A stretch of 64,000 bases of DNA, taken from Kuschelorhynchus macadamiae (Eukaryota > Arthropoda > Insecta > Coleoptera > Curculionidae). Position 1 is the first letter of the stretch. The number at the start of each line of letters is the position of its first letter. The DNA is taken from assembly GCA_030620095.1 (NCBI GenBank), contig JAUTXW010000356.1, forward strand, positions 124,001 to 188,000, in the 5' to 3' direction. The position numbers and the translations under genes are program-made. The notes beneath the pieces are model-generated. The model was not told the DNA's origin and searched no databases. It was given only the letters and a program-made list of their open reading frames with translations. This document shows, in pieces, positions 21,276-64,000 of this stretch.

Positions 21276-23915
21276 TTTTACAACAACAAAAATAAAACTG
21301 TATAAAAAATCATTGTTTGAAAAATTAAATAATAACATAAAGTCTCGCACTATCGACATCGCCGTTCGAGCAAGCACATTTCCGTGCGGTTAGTTTACGC
21401 TTACAGAATCCAGATTTTTATTGTTAGTATTTTTGGGATATCTTAAACGATGTAAGGTGAGATAAGGTTAGTTTTTTTTCTGATTTAAATTCATTTTGGG
21501 TTAGACTTAAAAATATATTACACTAAGAATAGCTCATGAAAGCACAAATGTTTGGGCTACTTAGGGTTAGATTTTGGTTACGTGCAATAAATAAATAAAT
21601 TAATAAATACAAAAAAATACTATATTTTTGCAAAAAATAAAATATTTTAGGCGTTTATAGAAATTAAAAAAAATGTATGTACATATAGGTATAAGTATAT
21701 TTTATTTTTCCCAAAAAAAAAACATGAAATAAAATCTACAAGATGATTTCATATTTTTTTATTTGCCTTTACTGTCTGTTAAAAAATAACATTTGTTGAG
21801 AAATATAATTAAACTGTTTCCACTTCAGCACAGTATCAGACCCAAAAAAGAGGAGAATATAATGTTAGATATTAAAACTTATTTTGTCCCATAAAATTGT
21901 TTCTAGAAACTCATAACTTCCAACTTTTTTTTTCCGTTGTAAAACATACTTAAGGTAATTCAAATGTTTTGACCTAACAAAATATTATATGAAGTGTTAC
22001 GCTACTGCGTTTTTTATATACCACTTGGTTCCTAACCTAACCGTTTGACACTTTAAGAATTATGATTTTCATTATAATAATAATTATTTTTGCCCTTAAA
22101 TCAGATTTAAAAGTGTCTAGTTAATTTTTTCACTTACGAAAATACAAATCACTTACCGCTGGAACGAAATTCCTTTCTTCCTTGTACTTTTAATATGGGT
22201 ACGACCGCATGCCACACAACTGACCATTTTTTGTATTTAGGATAATGCAAACGACCAAAAATGTGTTTGTTACGTTTTATAACACACAACACAAGTTATT
22301 AATCAACTTTTATATTAATTCGATTTGTGTATTATTTATAAACTGCTAAAACTTAAGCTTAAATTTGTAAAGACGACGGTTTAACAACACACGTCAACAA
22401 ACTAAAACGTAAACATCAGAAAAATAAGGTCCCAAAAATGACGTAGTTCCGTCAAAAGCCTGCTAATTTAAAATAATGCATGGGGCTCTTTCCTGTTGTA
22501 TATTTATTCAAAGGTTACAACCCGTCCGAAATAAAACTGAGCCTGTTGTGGCATTAGTTGTAACAATTATCATTTAGTTCACTTAGAAGTATACAAAAAT
22601 AAAATTAGTATTAGTTTATATTGTCACTACAAATAAACAAGTACATTAAATAGCATTCATTCTCTTGTAATGCTTCGTTATTAACAATAACGCAAATGTT
22701 TTAAATACATTTCCTAAGTGTATTGACAAATGGGTCAAAGGAAATGGCTTCAACCCATAATCGTATAAAGGCTAGTTTAAAGTATGTTTTTACGACTCTA
22801 TATATTACTTTCTATGTTTTATTTTTTGATTATTTATTATTCGACAACAACAACACCGCTTGAATTTGAACCTTTGCGACAAATACCCTAAGATGTCGCG
22901 AGAAAAACCTCGCGCAGCCGTTGAATTACTTAAATTCTGTAATTCTTTCAGTTTTTTTTTGGAGAGCGAAGCTAACCTTACAATATTTAAAACCGATTTC
23001 CCTGGAATTTTACCGTTTTTTATTGCATTTTTTTGCGCTAGACAACCCCCCTCCCCCCAAACCCAAATTTTGGATACGTCAAGCTTAAACCAAAACAAAT
23101 GCATTCTATTATTTCAGTAGATATAGCTAAAAATTTTGTAATGCCTCTATGAATAGAGGAACTCCATTAGAGTAGAACAGTATTAGGCAGATATAGCATA
23201 GTTTTCCAATAAATCACCTGAATAAATCACTATTATACAAACATAATTAAGTATTTCCTTAGAAATGAAAATAGTTCATTTGTTTATTTTTAAATAAACA
23301 AGGAGAAGAAAAAGATTACTTAATTTCTGTATTTAAATATGGAATATTAGGTAATTATTCTATCTATGATTAAACTATAGTTAAAATACTTCCATTTTTC
23401 ACAATGTGCGTAATTTTTTTTTTGTTGAGATTGAGAAGTTATATACAGTAGGTCCAATTGTTTCTAATACCTTTAAGTTTATTTACATTCAAATTCAAAC
23501 CGAAGTTTTTACGGAATTGGCCTGTCAGTATAGTATCATTTACATTAAGAATAAATTGACTCTCTTTTATTTTGAATGGGCGTATCTAGGAGAGAAAATT
23601 ACGAAATGCCTTTATGTTTAAAAAATGTTAGGAAATTACAGTTATCGAGGATTGTTTCAAAAAAAGCCGATTGGTATATTTCTTTCGATTTTCTAGCTGT
23701 AAGTGAAGTAAAAAATAGCTATTCAAAATGAAAGAAGACAAAAATGATAAGGGGGCAAAAAGTATAAAACTGAGTACAAGGAGGTTTAATAAAATATTTT
23801 TTGGAGTTATATTAAGGATAATGCGAGGAATAAATTGGGCTTAAAAATACATTATTTGATTTAAAAAAAAAAATAGGATAGTCTGGTGAAAAACTGACAA
23901 CATTGCGGTATGCAC
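21276..23915. other. Gene-free stretch
   Basis: No convincing gene. A small relatively GC-rich patch at about 22,900-23,080 with C runs (CCCCCCTCCCCCC-like) resembles the G-rich arms of small transposons but has no defined ends. Confidence 0.4.
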
Positions 23916-24735
23916 GTAGCAAAATAGGTAGGTATCCATATTATCGTTGCTTGACTATACAAATAACGCCATTAACAGCAGTCCGTGGGCCACCTTCCAC
24001 AGATATTCTAATATATTTCTTATAGACGGTGGCTCGGACAGCCGATTCCATCATCTCACATGCTAGACTTCAGCTACTAATTCACACGGTACTTAGTACG
24101 TTTGCATACATCCTCATGCTATAACATTCGTCGTAGCTTATATCACCCAACACCCGTCTCTAATTGGCCGTATCGCCGGCATTTTTCTCAATTGAATACT
24201 ACCAATTTTCAGGTATTGTAATTAAAATGATACTACTTATTTTTAAATTAATTTGTTAGTTCTTTACATTAGTCATGACTAATATTATATTAGTAATTTT
24301 CACTCCATGTTACATGTTTAAATGTGGTGACGAAATGTGAAGTGAATATTTTAAAATATGATTTACAATTTGGTTTATAAGTCGGTCAGCCGTATCGTGG
24401 TTCTTGCTGGAAAATATACTTTTTTGGTTGTGTATGTAGCTTTCACTTTGGTATCTATTTTATTTTCTTCTTGAGGCAAGATACATTAAATTATCAAAAA
24501 ATTAAATTGACTGACTAGTTCGTTTTACTAACATGTTTTTCTTATTTATTAAATTTATACTCTAGCCTAGATCTGCTATATATAGGTTGGTGCCTACCTA
24601 ATTATCAATGAAGAAATGAATGGAAAATAATATTAGTATGTGATCATATTTGGACGCGGCACCAGTTAACACCACATTGGCCTCAAGGGCGATTTTAGGA
24701 AACCTTTCTGGGGGGGGGGGAGGTTAATTAAAAAA
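23916..24735 (+). repeat. ~800-bp dispersed repeat, copy 1
   Basis: Closely similar over about 800 bp to 32,250-33,040. Shared phrases include AACAGCAGTCCGTGGGCCAC, GTCGGTCAGCCG and GGCCTCAAGGGCGATTTTAG. Copy 2 lies inside a hAT element with intact ends; copy 1 has no such ends. It ends in a G run at about 24,711-24,721. Confidence 0.75.
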
Positions 24736-27700
24736 AGGTTCTTAATATTTTCTATAGCACCCCCTTGGGCTGCATATATTTTTCGCGAAAATGTTAATTT
24801 CGTCGAGAGTTACGTGAAAAATAGTTATATCAGTAGACTGAAAAATCCACTACATTTCTTGTAAAAAACTTCTTCAGACACATATATTACGTTATTGTAT
24901 TTTTTTGGCTTTTGCCCATTTGCACAGCACCATGGAAATAGAGTAAGGAACGCACTATATAACCTTTTGCTTAACTTTATTTCAGCCAGGTCAAAGCTTG
25001 TAAGCCAATTTTGAACCACTTCCTCTTGACCGATTGATTTGACATTTTGTAAATATATAAACGCTCGATGGCAGTACAATAATTTGATTACTTTGACTGT
25101 TACTTTCATTTTTTCATGTCAATTTTGAATCACTTCCCCTTGACGTATCTGTTAACAATATTTCGTGAAATCCGTGACAAAAACGAAATTTAATATAGCA
25201 TATTTAACACCGATAAGCGATTTCGCACAATTCCATTCACTTCGGACCTACCAAGTTTAATTATGGTATAATTCAATAAATCCACAACGTTGGGGATGGA
25301 AAAAACTAAAAATGGTCTTACATCATTAAAGAAGCCGACAAAGCTGAATACGGATAAGAGGTGGGTCTCTTATCGGTATTCAGTTGTGTGGTAATACCCT
25401 CTCTCGAGGGATCCGATAGGTTAATATCTTAATAGGTTTTAAAAATTAAAATATTTCTTTCAGTTGTATAATGTTCTACTCGAAAATGGTAGACATACAC
25501 ATCTGTATTCACTAAAATGAAATAAGCAACTATGAAACAAATCATTTTTGTGTCACAGATACAAGAAAAATGACATAAGCAAAACAATTGGCGAACTTAA
25601 TGTTTTAACTGCCACCACAAATCAAGGCGAAGTCAGTTAAAGATACTGTTGTCGGCCACGGAAGGCGGCCTATTGTGGCACCCTCCGTGGTAAGCTTTTT
25701 AAAATATCGGAATATCAATAAGGACAATGCTTATTTGTTTTCAGCTGTCAATTGTTTGATTTGATTAATGAAAAAAATTAAATTTTTTTCCATCCTGTGG
25801 CCGTCAGTAAAATCAATTCTCGCAACCAACAAATCCTGGAATGTCTTAAGTGCCATTTTATTTCCTTTGAACAAGAACATCTGATTGACTTTCCACTGTA
25901 AATTTCATATTAGAAGGTTGTTAACGTAGGTTAAATATTAAATTTCTTATAATATAGTACACGGGCTTCATTGGTTTCTAAGGTTTTGTTTCCCATAACG
26001 CGTGTTTGAAGTTAAATTACCTTGGATATTTACATAGAACGTTTTATATCAAATTTGCCTAGTTTTTTTTCGTAATTCTAAAAATTTAGTGACAAATAGG
26101 TCCTTCTAAAAATTCCAGTAATTATGAATTTAACTTTTTTCTTTAAAAACGGAGATATAAAGCATATATCTTATAACAACGGAGATATAAAGCATCTTCT
26201 TTAGATCACTTTGTATACAACATATTCAGGTTAATATTCCTTTACTTACACAAGCGTCTTTTTTGTAAAAATTCAACAACCTTTATATTACTTATGGGTC
26301 CGCTGTAAATGAGGCTGTCCTTAATAAATAATCTTTGTGTCACCGTAGGACTGCATATACTAACAAGCCCTGAGGGCACCAAATAATTTAAATATAAAAA
26401 AAGTTACAATTTCTTGGTAACGTTATAATGAATAATCTCAATTATGTATGGGTTTTTATTGACAATGACATTGAAGAAAACATCAAGTTACAGAAAAAAT
26501 AAATTTATTCATAAAAAAACAAAAAGCAATACTTTTTAAATATAACTTTATAATAAGAAATATCTTAACATTATTTAAACATACTTTGTTTGACTAGTAA
26601 AGCTTAACTTTAAGTGTAGTGTACACGACGTAAAATAGTTCCTTATTTGCGCGTGTCTGGCCTATACAACAACCCCCCAATGTCCAAATTCTCATAAGTC
26701 CCCAGTTTAAAATAACCTAACACGCGCTTCTAATGTTTTTCTCCTTAAAAGGTATTCTACTTCCCGCTTTTAGCGGGAATATAAAAAAAAACCGAATACT
26801 TTTATGTAATAACAGTCAACAATTCTCGTTTGTTTTAAAGCAGAGTTCTGTATGTGGTTTGATGCAATATTAAAATTATCATAAAATCATTGTATAGAAG
26901 GTAAAGGTTAAAAAATATAAATCCATTTAGATTCTTCGATATATTAAAAACTGTATAAAGTCGATATAGTTCGGTATGATAACTGCTTTATTCAAATGTA
27001 CTCAAAATTGAATATTAGCAAAATATTAGCTCCAATTTTTAGATAAATGACTATATATTTTTTATGTTTTAAACATAGTAAAGTGCTACCTGTCTCAGGA
27101 GAGCAAACTAATTTGAAGCTACTATCAAAACATAAAAAAAGTTGTAACAAGGTAACTTATCTTTTGTATTCTCAACGCGATACTAAACAATTTATATATG
27201 AGGAACTAGTATAACATTTTATATACCAAAAATTAAAACGTATAGTTGTACAAATACAAAGAAGAAAACGAATCTCTCTTTCCAAAAGTATACATTAATA
27301 TTAATTAAATATTAACTTTATAGCCACCATACAAATGTATCTTTTTACCCGACTGCGCATCTAAGGAGGGTATGTATATACCGATTTTATCTTACTTTTA
27401 TGAATATACTAAGCCTTACCTATTACTTAGACTTTGGATTGTGAGTGTACGTAACATCTAGATTGTGATAATATTAATAAAGCATAAGCAGTGATACTAC
27501 AATATGCCTCATATCTATTTGTATATAACGTATAAAATAAATTTCCTGAGTGGGTGAAAGCTCATAATAGCCAGTATCGGCTCCATTAACCTATCTGCTA
27601 CAAGGGTGAGTACATGGGTCAATCTGTATATTTAATTTTGTCTAAACATATTTTTCAACGTATATTCAAATTAAAATATATTAAATTCATTTTCATATTC

Positions 27701-28332
27701 ATTCTTAAAACAAAAGAATTTACTTTAATTCTGCTCTTAAAACTTCTCGTGCCGGCAGTAGGTAATTGTGATTCCATTTAAAAGTTTTGAATATTGACGA
27801 TATCAATTTTGCATTAAAATCAGAGAAGCACGGGATGTCGATACAAATCACTGATAAAAAACACATTTATTTATAAATCCATAAGGAGCCTAATTAACTT
27901 ATTTCCCATTATTCTTAACATGGTAGAGTAAATCTGTATAGTTCTATAAAAACAATTCAATTCTATTTATCAATATGGGTTGTTTTAAGATTTTTTGGAA
28001 CTGATTTTTGACACATTAGTAGAGATTAGTATTTATACTTTCTAGAATAATAAAATTTGAAAACGCGTATACACTTATATTAGTCATATTTATAAATTTA
28101 AGAGTTTTTAAAATCAAAGACAATGAATAAATCATGTATATATCATATACAGTTAATCCGTTTGATGTTTACCCATGCGTCATCATTCATATTTATACGA
28201 ATCAAATCAAATTTTCGTGAATTAAATTGTCAAAAAAATCCACATTCATTAAAGAGGTAGATATAAATAAAAATAATAATTACAAATTAAATTAACTATT
28301 TTATTAACAGTACTTACCAGCAACAAAAATAT
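24736..28332. other. Gene-free stretch with small hairpins
   Basis: No gene recognised. Contains a 17-bp-arm hairpin at 25,344-25,383 (listed separately) and a smaller CCACGGA / TCCGTGG inverted pair near 25,650-25,690. Confidence 0.4.
25344..25383. repeat. Short hairpin with 17-bp arms
   Basis: CTGAATACGGATAAGAG (25,344-25,360) and CTCTTATCGGTATTCAG (25,367-25,383) pair with a single mismatch around a 6-base loop. The function is unknown; it could be the collapsed end of a palindromic element. Confidence 0.6.
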
Positions 28333-28530
28333 CTTCCTAAAAGGACTGATTTGAAGATTAAACGATACAAGATTTTATAAAAACATAAATACGAACAATA
28401 CAAAATGATAATAATAATAATAACCTCCAAAGAAATCCTTGACGTGAAAAGGCTATGTTGATGTCTTTGTATAGAAAGTTCGTTTTGATATTTTCATTGA
28501 TGGATGACACATGGGTAATGTTCCAGCGGC
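28333..28530 (+). repeat. Dispersed repeat pair, copy 1
   Basis: CTAAAAGGACTGATTTGAAG, a following AATAATAATAACCTCC block, GATGTCTTTGT and a TTTTCATTGAT-like end recur in order at 49,063-49,410. The second copy has about 150 bp extra before the last block. The class is unknown. One copy is downstream of the flippase gene and one is in its eighth intron. Confidence 0.6.
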
Positions 28531-29035
28531 ATCATTATACATATATGGTATATATATAATCTCATATATCTGTTGTTTTTTTAAGATCAACATGTTTTTA
28601 AACAATGGAGAAATCGTCAGGACTGACATCAGCCACACTAGTTTAGTTAAAGTCAACATTAGTTGTTTAAACACCGAAATAAACATGCAGCCACGTTTAT
28701 TCAGATATTAGCTTACTTGTTAACAGCGAGTTTAATCAGATATTAAAATTAACTGATTTTGGCCTTTAGTCGTAACATATATATACTAGGCCCATAAAAA
28801 ATGTTTCACCATAATGCTGTTTTCCTAAAATAAAAGGTAAAGTTGAAAGGTACTTGTAAAAATTTTTTTTTGAGCCTTGCAAAAAAGAAAACATGATGAG
28901 GATACAGTAATATTTCAAGTTAATGAAAAAGAATGGGGGATAATGGAGTCCGATCCTTTTCAAACAAGTTCTACAGTTTCAAATATACGAAAATTAATAC
29001 TTCTTTTCGATCGAAATTTAGCAATTCTTTGAGGG

Positions 29036-29041
29036 TTTATT
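29036..29041 (-). terminator. Candidate polyadenylation signal of the flippase gene
   Basis: The minus strand reads AATAAA here, about 365 bp past the flippase stop codon. It is the first clear canonical hexamer found downstream, but AT-rich sequence makes chance occurrence likely. Confidence 0.35.
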
Positions 29042-29404
29042 TTTCATTTCAATATGAGTATACTTCTGTTTCGTAATATTAAGTATAATAATAATTAATT
29101 TGTATGAAATTATGTCAGCAATATATAACAATGCAAATTCCTTTAAAGAAACATTTTAACAAATTTGTGAACCCTTTTCTGGTATTAAAAAAAAACGAAG
29201 AGTCAAAATGGAAGTGTTTCAAATTTTAAAACATTAAAAATATCTTTTGCAGTCTCAATCAATAAACATACAGAACCTATGCTTAACCTTGTGATGGTTG
29301 TTTTACAGCCAATCATAAGTCAGATAGTTAACGAGATAAATAATTAAAAAAAAATACTGTCATGACCTTTTGCTTAAAACTTCAAACCTAAAATTCCATT
29401 ACTA

Positions 29405-59456
<30,052 letters not shown>

Positions 59457-60064
59457 CTAAAATGAATGTTCAAATTACTATTGCTTTTTAGTTTGAATAA
59501 TATTCAGATGCTATAATAATAATAATATAAATATTTACATCTCGTCTCGTTCATACAACTTGGGCTATCCTATTAATAAATCAACATTTATTACAATAAA
59601 TTATTTTCCTGAATAAAAGTCACACAAATTCACGATGGAGTACATTTCCGCTTTTCAGATGAAATAGTTAAGTATCACTAAGAAACGCCTAGTTCAAATT
59701 ACGACCTGTTTATAAAACATGGCACAATTTGATGGTAGAAAATAATCTGTACTTAAAGTTTTAAAATGTTTTTTTTTTAGTTTGCTGGTTATTCAAAAGA
59801 ATACTGTTTTTCTCTAATAATCTTTACAAACAGAAATTTGCCTTTTCAATTTAACACACCCCGACAAAGAAAATGTATATGACACCATCGCGCACTTAGT
59901 AAACAAAAATGTATACACTCCTAATAGAGATAGAAATAAGGTATAAGAAATGCATGAACAACTTCTGTCAAATAGATGACGTAAGATAAGTAAGCAATGT
60001 CATGTTGAATATTTTTTCACTCTACGAACCACATAATTTTAAACCCTTAAAAGTTTTCAACCTT

Positions 60065-60165
60065 GAGCTGTTGCCGTTCCGACCGCCATTTTGGACAAAA
60101 AGCGTTGAAAACAATTTTTTTCGCAAATTTGTCAATTCCAGAGTAAGTTACGTAAAAAATAATTA
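60065..60165 (-). repeat. Interspersed repeat, inverted copy
   Basis: On the minus strand it reads GTAACTTACTCTGGAATTGA then a CGAAAAAAATTGTTTTC-like block and CAAAATGGCGGTCGG. It is the same family as 9,234-9,330 and 63,685-63,780. Confidence 0.5.
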
Positions 60166-60271
60166 TTAGCACAATAGTAAATAGTTTTTTCTCTCAAAAT
60201 GTTTCCCAGATACAAGAAAATAAGATGCGAGTATTTACTTCAATTTGTAAAATTAAGTCATTGTTTCTTGG

Positions 60272-60287
<16 letters not shown>

Positions 60288-60318
<31 letters not shown>

Positions 60319-60508
60319 ATTCTTAGTCCTTCACGGATGGAAAAATACAATGTCTTTTCTTTCCAGGTGTACAACCGTTCACTACTGTCGTTCTATTCGG
60401 ACGCAACAAAGAAAGCTTCTAAAATGCCAAATGTGATTTTGGCGAAACGTCAGCAAAACTATTCTTTTCAGAACGACAGTAGTGAACGAATGTACACCCG
60501 GAATAAAA

Positions 60509-60592
<84 letters not shown>

Positions 60593-60594
60593 TG

Positions 60595-60636
<42 letters not shown>

Positions 60637-60638
60637 AT

Positions 60639-60699
<61 letters not shown>

Positions 60700-60705
60700 T
60701 ATATC
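60288..60705. repeat. Compound TA/CA microsatellite region
   Basis: TA run at 60,288-60,313 with the shared tail TGTTGATTCTTAGTCCTTCA at 60,314. Then unique sequence with inverted blocks TTCACTACTGTCGTTCT / AGAACGACAGTAGTGAA (about 60,378 and 60,471), a CA run at 60,511-60,530, and TA runs to about 60,700. Long YI-rich open frames here are not genes. Confidence 0.85.
60416..60452 (+). ncRNA. Decayed hammerhead-like motif between inverted blocks
   Basis: GCCAAA/TTTGGC stem (60,426-60,431 and 60,438-60,443) with loop TGTGAT, followed directly by GAAAC and GTC. The expected CTGAAGA core upstream reads CTAAAA, so the copy is dead. It sits in the element linked to the TA microsatellite. Confidence 0.4.
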
Positions 60706-60719
60706 CCCCTTTCCATAAA

Positions 60720-62453
60720 TCCACCCTTATATATCCGTTATTAGCAACGCAATTTTCTTCAAATTTAGAATGTAGGTAGTTGTGAAGAAACTTACCCTAA
60801 TATAAAAAAGTTTTTATCATTGGCGTGCAGTTACTGGGACGGAAAAATGTCGATTTGTCAAAAAAGTATATTAAGGCCTAACTTTTTTTTCAAAATTTTC
60901 TTTCAAATTTGGATTTAGCATGGAGTATTATTAGATTGGGATCATCTGGAGGCAAGGCAACAACAAAGAGAAGGTCATATATATCTATAGTCAGGTGTAG
61001 TATCACCCTGTCATTTATTAATATTAATTTTACTTGAATCTTATCATAAGTCACACCCATTTTCATTTAATAAACCAAAAAGAAAAATTATCAACGCTCG
61101 CATAATGAAAGCCTATTTTATTATGCGCGGAACTTTAGACAGTAGCAGCATATACATATAAGTCACTTCTATCCCTAGTAAGTGTGGAATTAAGCTTAGT
61201 AGATATTAACAAGAATGATAGAAAGATTAGCGCTGATGATCCAGAAAACTCCGATCACTTATGGTGACATTTCTTTAGAGAGATTATTGCCTTAGCCTCA
61301 GTGGACGGCTGAAGATCGCAAGGCATAGGAATGGCAAAGAAAAAAAAGAAAAAGTATGAGTACATAAAATGGAATGTGCAACAGTGAATATCATACTTAA
61401 ATCGTTAGGAATTTTACAGGAACGGCCTGATCACCCGAAAATGTATCAATGTCTTGGACGCGTCTAGATATTAGCTGGTCTGCATAGAAAGTATTAAGAT
61501 TGAGTTAAAGAGAAAAAAAGAAATAAGAGCACCTTCCTATTCATTAATGATAAGGGGGGCGTTAGCGCCATTATCTAAGCTATATGGGTTGATGGAAGGG
61601 AGCGTTGCTTAATAAATGAGAAATAATGACGAAAATAGCAATTATTGCACAAATCACATGGAGTATCCGCAGGCGAATAACGGTTTTTTTATATGAACGC
61701 ATTACATACCTGAAATGTATAATAGAAACCGTTGAGGTAGACTGTAAAATAAAAATAAAATGGAAATATATTGATAAAATGCATGCAAAATATGAAATAT
61801 ATATAAAGTGGAAATTAGACAAGGGAAGTAAAGTATAAAGTAAGTAGTTAAGAAGATATTACAGATCCGTAGAGAAAGGAATTAAAATGCGCTAAAATAA
61901 AATTTAAAAAAAAAATGAAAAAGCTACCTATGATGCAATAAAAATCAACATCTGATGGTCCTAATCTAATAATACATCTAATAATCCATATCTAATGATA
62001 TGAAACTAATAGTACATAATAAATTTTGTTTTAATTAAAATAAAACACAAATTTTTGTTATATTTAGCGTACATCCGACTATATGTATAAAGTCCGAAAA
62101 AACGCCACGACTTTAATTTTTGGTGTATATGAGGCTTGATTATTTGAAATTGATATTATTTTATTTGTTTAATTAATTTTATATTTTATTAATTGGTCGA
62201 TAAAACTATAAAATGAGCACTTAAATATATAAATATTTCAAAAACAAATAATTCAGTTAAGCATTTACTAAACTCTATCCACACAGCAGTGTCTTTCACA
62301 AGTGGCCATAGTGAAAGCCATTAACTTGTATGTCAATTGCATGAGTTCTGCCGACAGTTACTATTAGTTTTATAACAGGCTAGTATTTAAATTGTTTGTT
62401 GCTATAAGAATGATTCAACAGATAGTTAAATCATTTTTCTAAAAGGGGGAAGG
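60720..62453. other. Gene-free stretch
   Basis: No upstream flippase exon was found here on the minus strand. The phrase GGTGTAGTATCACC near 60,993 recurs at 62,454 and may be the start of an LTR-like element. No coding similarity was recognised. Confidence 0.4.
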
Positions 62454-62765
62454 TGTAGTATCACCATGTATAGCAATTTGTTATTGCTAATATATTGGCA
62501 ATTGTTTAATATATATAAGCGGGATGAGCACGCTGACGAGGCATAGTTCTTAAGGTGTGGTATATTAGATTAGTCCGCACTAGATAATATAACTAGTGAT
62601 AGACGATAGACGTAGTGAGGGCAAGGTCGGACCTTGTCGGTCCGGCCTTTGGGCTGTACCGTATCAATAGTCAATAGAAGTGTTCAGTTACCAACGACTT
62701 TCATTTCTTATCAATCTGGGCCTAAGAGTAAGATAAATCAACCCCAAATCATCAAGTATTACACA
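62454..62765 (+). mobile_element. Possible solo LTR-like block
   Basis: Starts TGTAGTATCACC, contains a TATATAAG box near 62,512 and a less AT-rich 3' half (AAGGTCGGACCTT near 62,622), and could end near ATTACACA. A second short match to its start lies at 60,993. No gag, pol or target duplication was established, so this is a hypothesis. Confidence 0.3.
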
Positions 62766-62869
62766 GGGTTATGACAGATGAAATTCCTATTCTCTTCTAG
62801 GGCAAACAAGGCGTATGGACGTGTAAGGTTACATAATTCATTTGAAGTAATGATCCCAACCCGGGATCG

Positions 62870-63300
62870 ATGGATCAAGCAGCATGTTTTTGGATTAAGG
62901 GAATCCAAAAATCCATGATAAGCTCGTTAACAAGACAAGGCTACCTCGGATTAAATAAGAACCAAAATTCCCAGACTCTAAACAAGTGGGCCTGGGATAA
63001 AGCAAACTTTAATTGGAGGACAGAAGGCTGCATGCAGTCCAAGAACGTGCTTCCAGAACTGTCACAAACCAAGGCGACATGGTTGCTGTCAAGGAGCCGC
63101 CAGACCATCGCGGATGTAGTAGGAATACTTACCGGTCATTGCAGACTAAATAGGGACCTACATTTAATAGGAATAAAGGACAGTCCACTTTGTCCTAGCT
63201 TTAGGCAGGGGAAGAAATCGCATATCACTTAATAAGTATTTATGATAGGTGGGGAAGACAAACGGAAAACCTTCGGATCAGTCGCCCTACCTAGGGAGGA
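62870..63300 (+). pseudogene. LINE RNase H-region fragment
   Basis: An open frame from 62,870 to 63,232 includes TKATWLLSRSRQTIADVVGI then LTGHCRLNRDLHLIGIKDSP. This matches the end of the pol protein of RNase H-bearing non-LTR retrotransposons, where L-V-G-x-L-T-G-H-C-x-L-N-x-H-L precedes a zinc-finger tail. The cysteines expected next are replaced or frame-shifted (CPSFRQGKKS). It is a dead 3' fragment, distinct from the other two LINE relics. Confidence 0.7.
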
Positions 63301-63684
63301 GTTAAGGGCCACTGATTGGGATAAGCTTTCAAATGAAGAGAAGTTTTTCGGGATACCTTAAAAAATAACGGAGATAAGAGGGGTGAAACTTCTATTTGGG
63401 ACACCCTGTATACAAAATATCAAATCAATTGGTCAAGTGAAAATGCTTTAAAATCAGCTCAAAGATTTGACTCAGACACACAAACAGAATTTTTAAAAAT
63501 ATCGTAATAACGCGCCATGCGCCATTTACTCGACCTGCATGGTGGTGTACATATTAGTAATAACCAAATAACTAAAATTTTTACAGACAAAAAAAGGACT
63601 AATTCGCTTTTATCTGAAAAACTGTGAAAACGAGAAAGTTTTCTACAAAAAATAAAGGGATTCTACTATTATGATAAGTATTTC

Positions 63685-63780
63685 CAAGTAACTCGCACCG
63701 GAATTGACATTCGCGAAACAATGATTTTCAGCGCCTTTTATCCAAGATCGTGGTGGGAGTGGCGACACCTCAAAGTCGAA
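63685..63780 (+). repeat. Interspersed repeat, copy 3
   Basis: AAGTAACTCGCACCGGAATT and GACATTCGCGAAACAATGAT correspond to the block at 9,234-9,330. The class is unknown. Confidence 0.5.
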
Positions 63781-64000
63781 AATTTAGGATAATATTATGC
63801 CAAAATTACCTATCAATAATAACAATAATAATAATAATGGTAAAACCAATTTCCAGCATCAAATTTTAATTATATTTTAATTTAATAAATATATTCTTTA
63901 CTAGACATAGCTCACTCTTTTCTTCATGTAGTTGTACGAAATATAATCGTTGCTCTGAGCAAGCTAGTTTCAACTAATCTTTACAAACGTTTACCTATTA

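Noticed and set aside
24825..25109. 94-codon minus-strand frame MKVTVKVIKLLY...
   Set aside because: No family recognised and no supporting neighbours; kept as unexplained open frame only.
59457..64000. Upstream flippase exons (segments 1-4, actuator domain)
   Set aside because: Looked for NEELG, DGET-like and transmembrane-coding exons on the minus strand and found none; they are presumably beyond the window.

Overview
The window looks like insect nuclear DNA: AT-rich, intron-bearing, with canonical GT..AG splice sites, long TA microsatellites and a dense, layered load of transposable elements (Tc1/mariner, hAT, P-like, CACTA-like, Penelope-like and jockey/CR1-like LINE remnants). No bacterial-type operons, tRNAs, rRNAs or CRISPR arrays were seen. 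The order of insect cannot be fixed from sequence alone.

The only clear host gene is a P4-type phospholipid flippase of the ATP8B class on the minus strand. Eleven coding exons lie between 59,456 and 29,405. Splice sites and reading phases are mutually consistent across all eleven, giving about 883 codons from the phosphorylation loop (DKTGT) to the stop. The first 350-450 residues (transmembrane segments 1-4 and the actuator domain) are not in the window and should lie beyond 64,000. The last intron is 16.4 kb and separates a single C-terminal tail exon from the rest. It carries a LINE split by a hAT element, a P-like relic, a complete DD41D mariner-type transposon and a CACTA-like relic.

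The region from 1 to 29.4 kb has no convincing host gene. Its highlights are: a 2.9-kb array of about 414-bp monomers (3,589-6,491), each carrying a type I hammerhead self-cleaving ribozyme motif, flanked by a 13-bp direct repeat, interrupted by a 1,256-bp inverted-repeat element with an 8-bp target duplication, and flipping to head-to-head orientation; a decayed Penelope-like element with inverted terminal repeats (7,625-9,168); a LINE reverse-transcriptase relic (11.8-12.9 kb); a hAT relic (15.5-16.3 kb); a Tc1-like relic with about 82 residues between its last two catalytic positions (17.5-18.9 kb); and an element nested inside another (19.1-19.8 kb).

From 59.5 kb to the end there are TA/CA microsatellites, decayed hammerhead-like motifs of Penelope type, an LTR-like block and a LINE RNase H fragment. 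The strongest candidate for a little-described system is the hammerhead array: it resembles the animal retrozymes (small non-autonomous retroelements moving as circular RNA) and sits 1.1 kb from a Penelope-like element, the kind of partner proposed for them. The window therefore reads as one conserved lipid-transport gene embedded in repeatedly invaded non-coding DNA.
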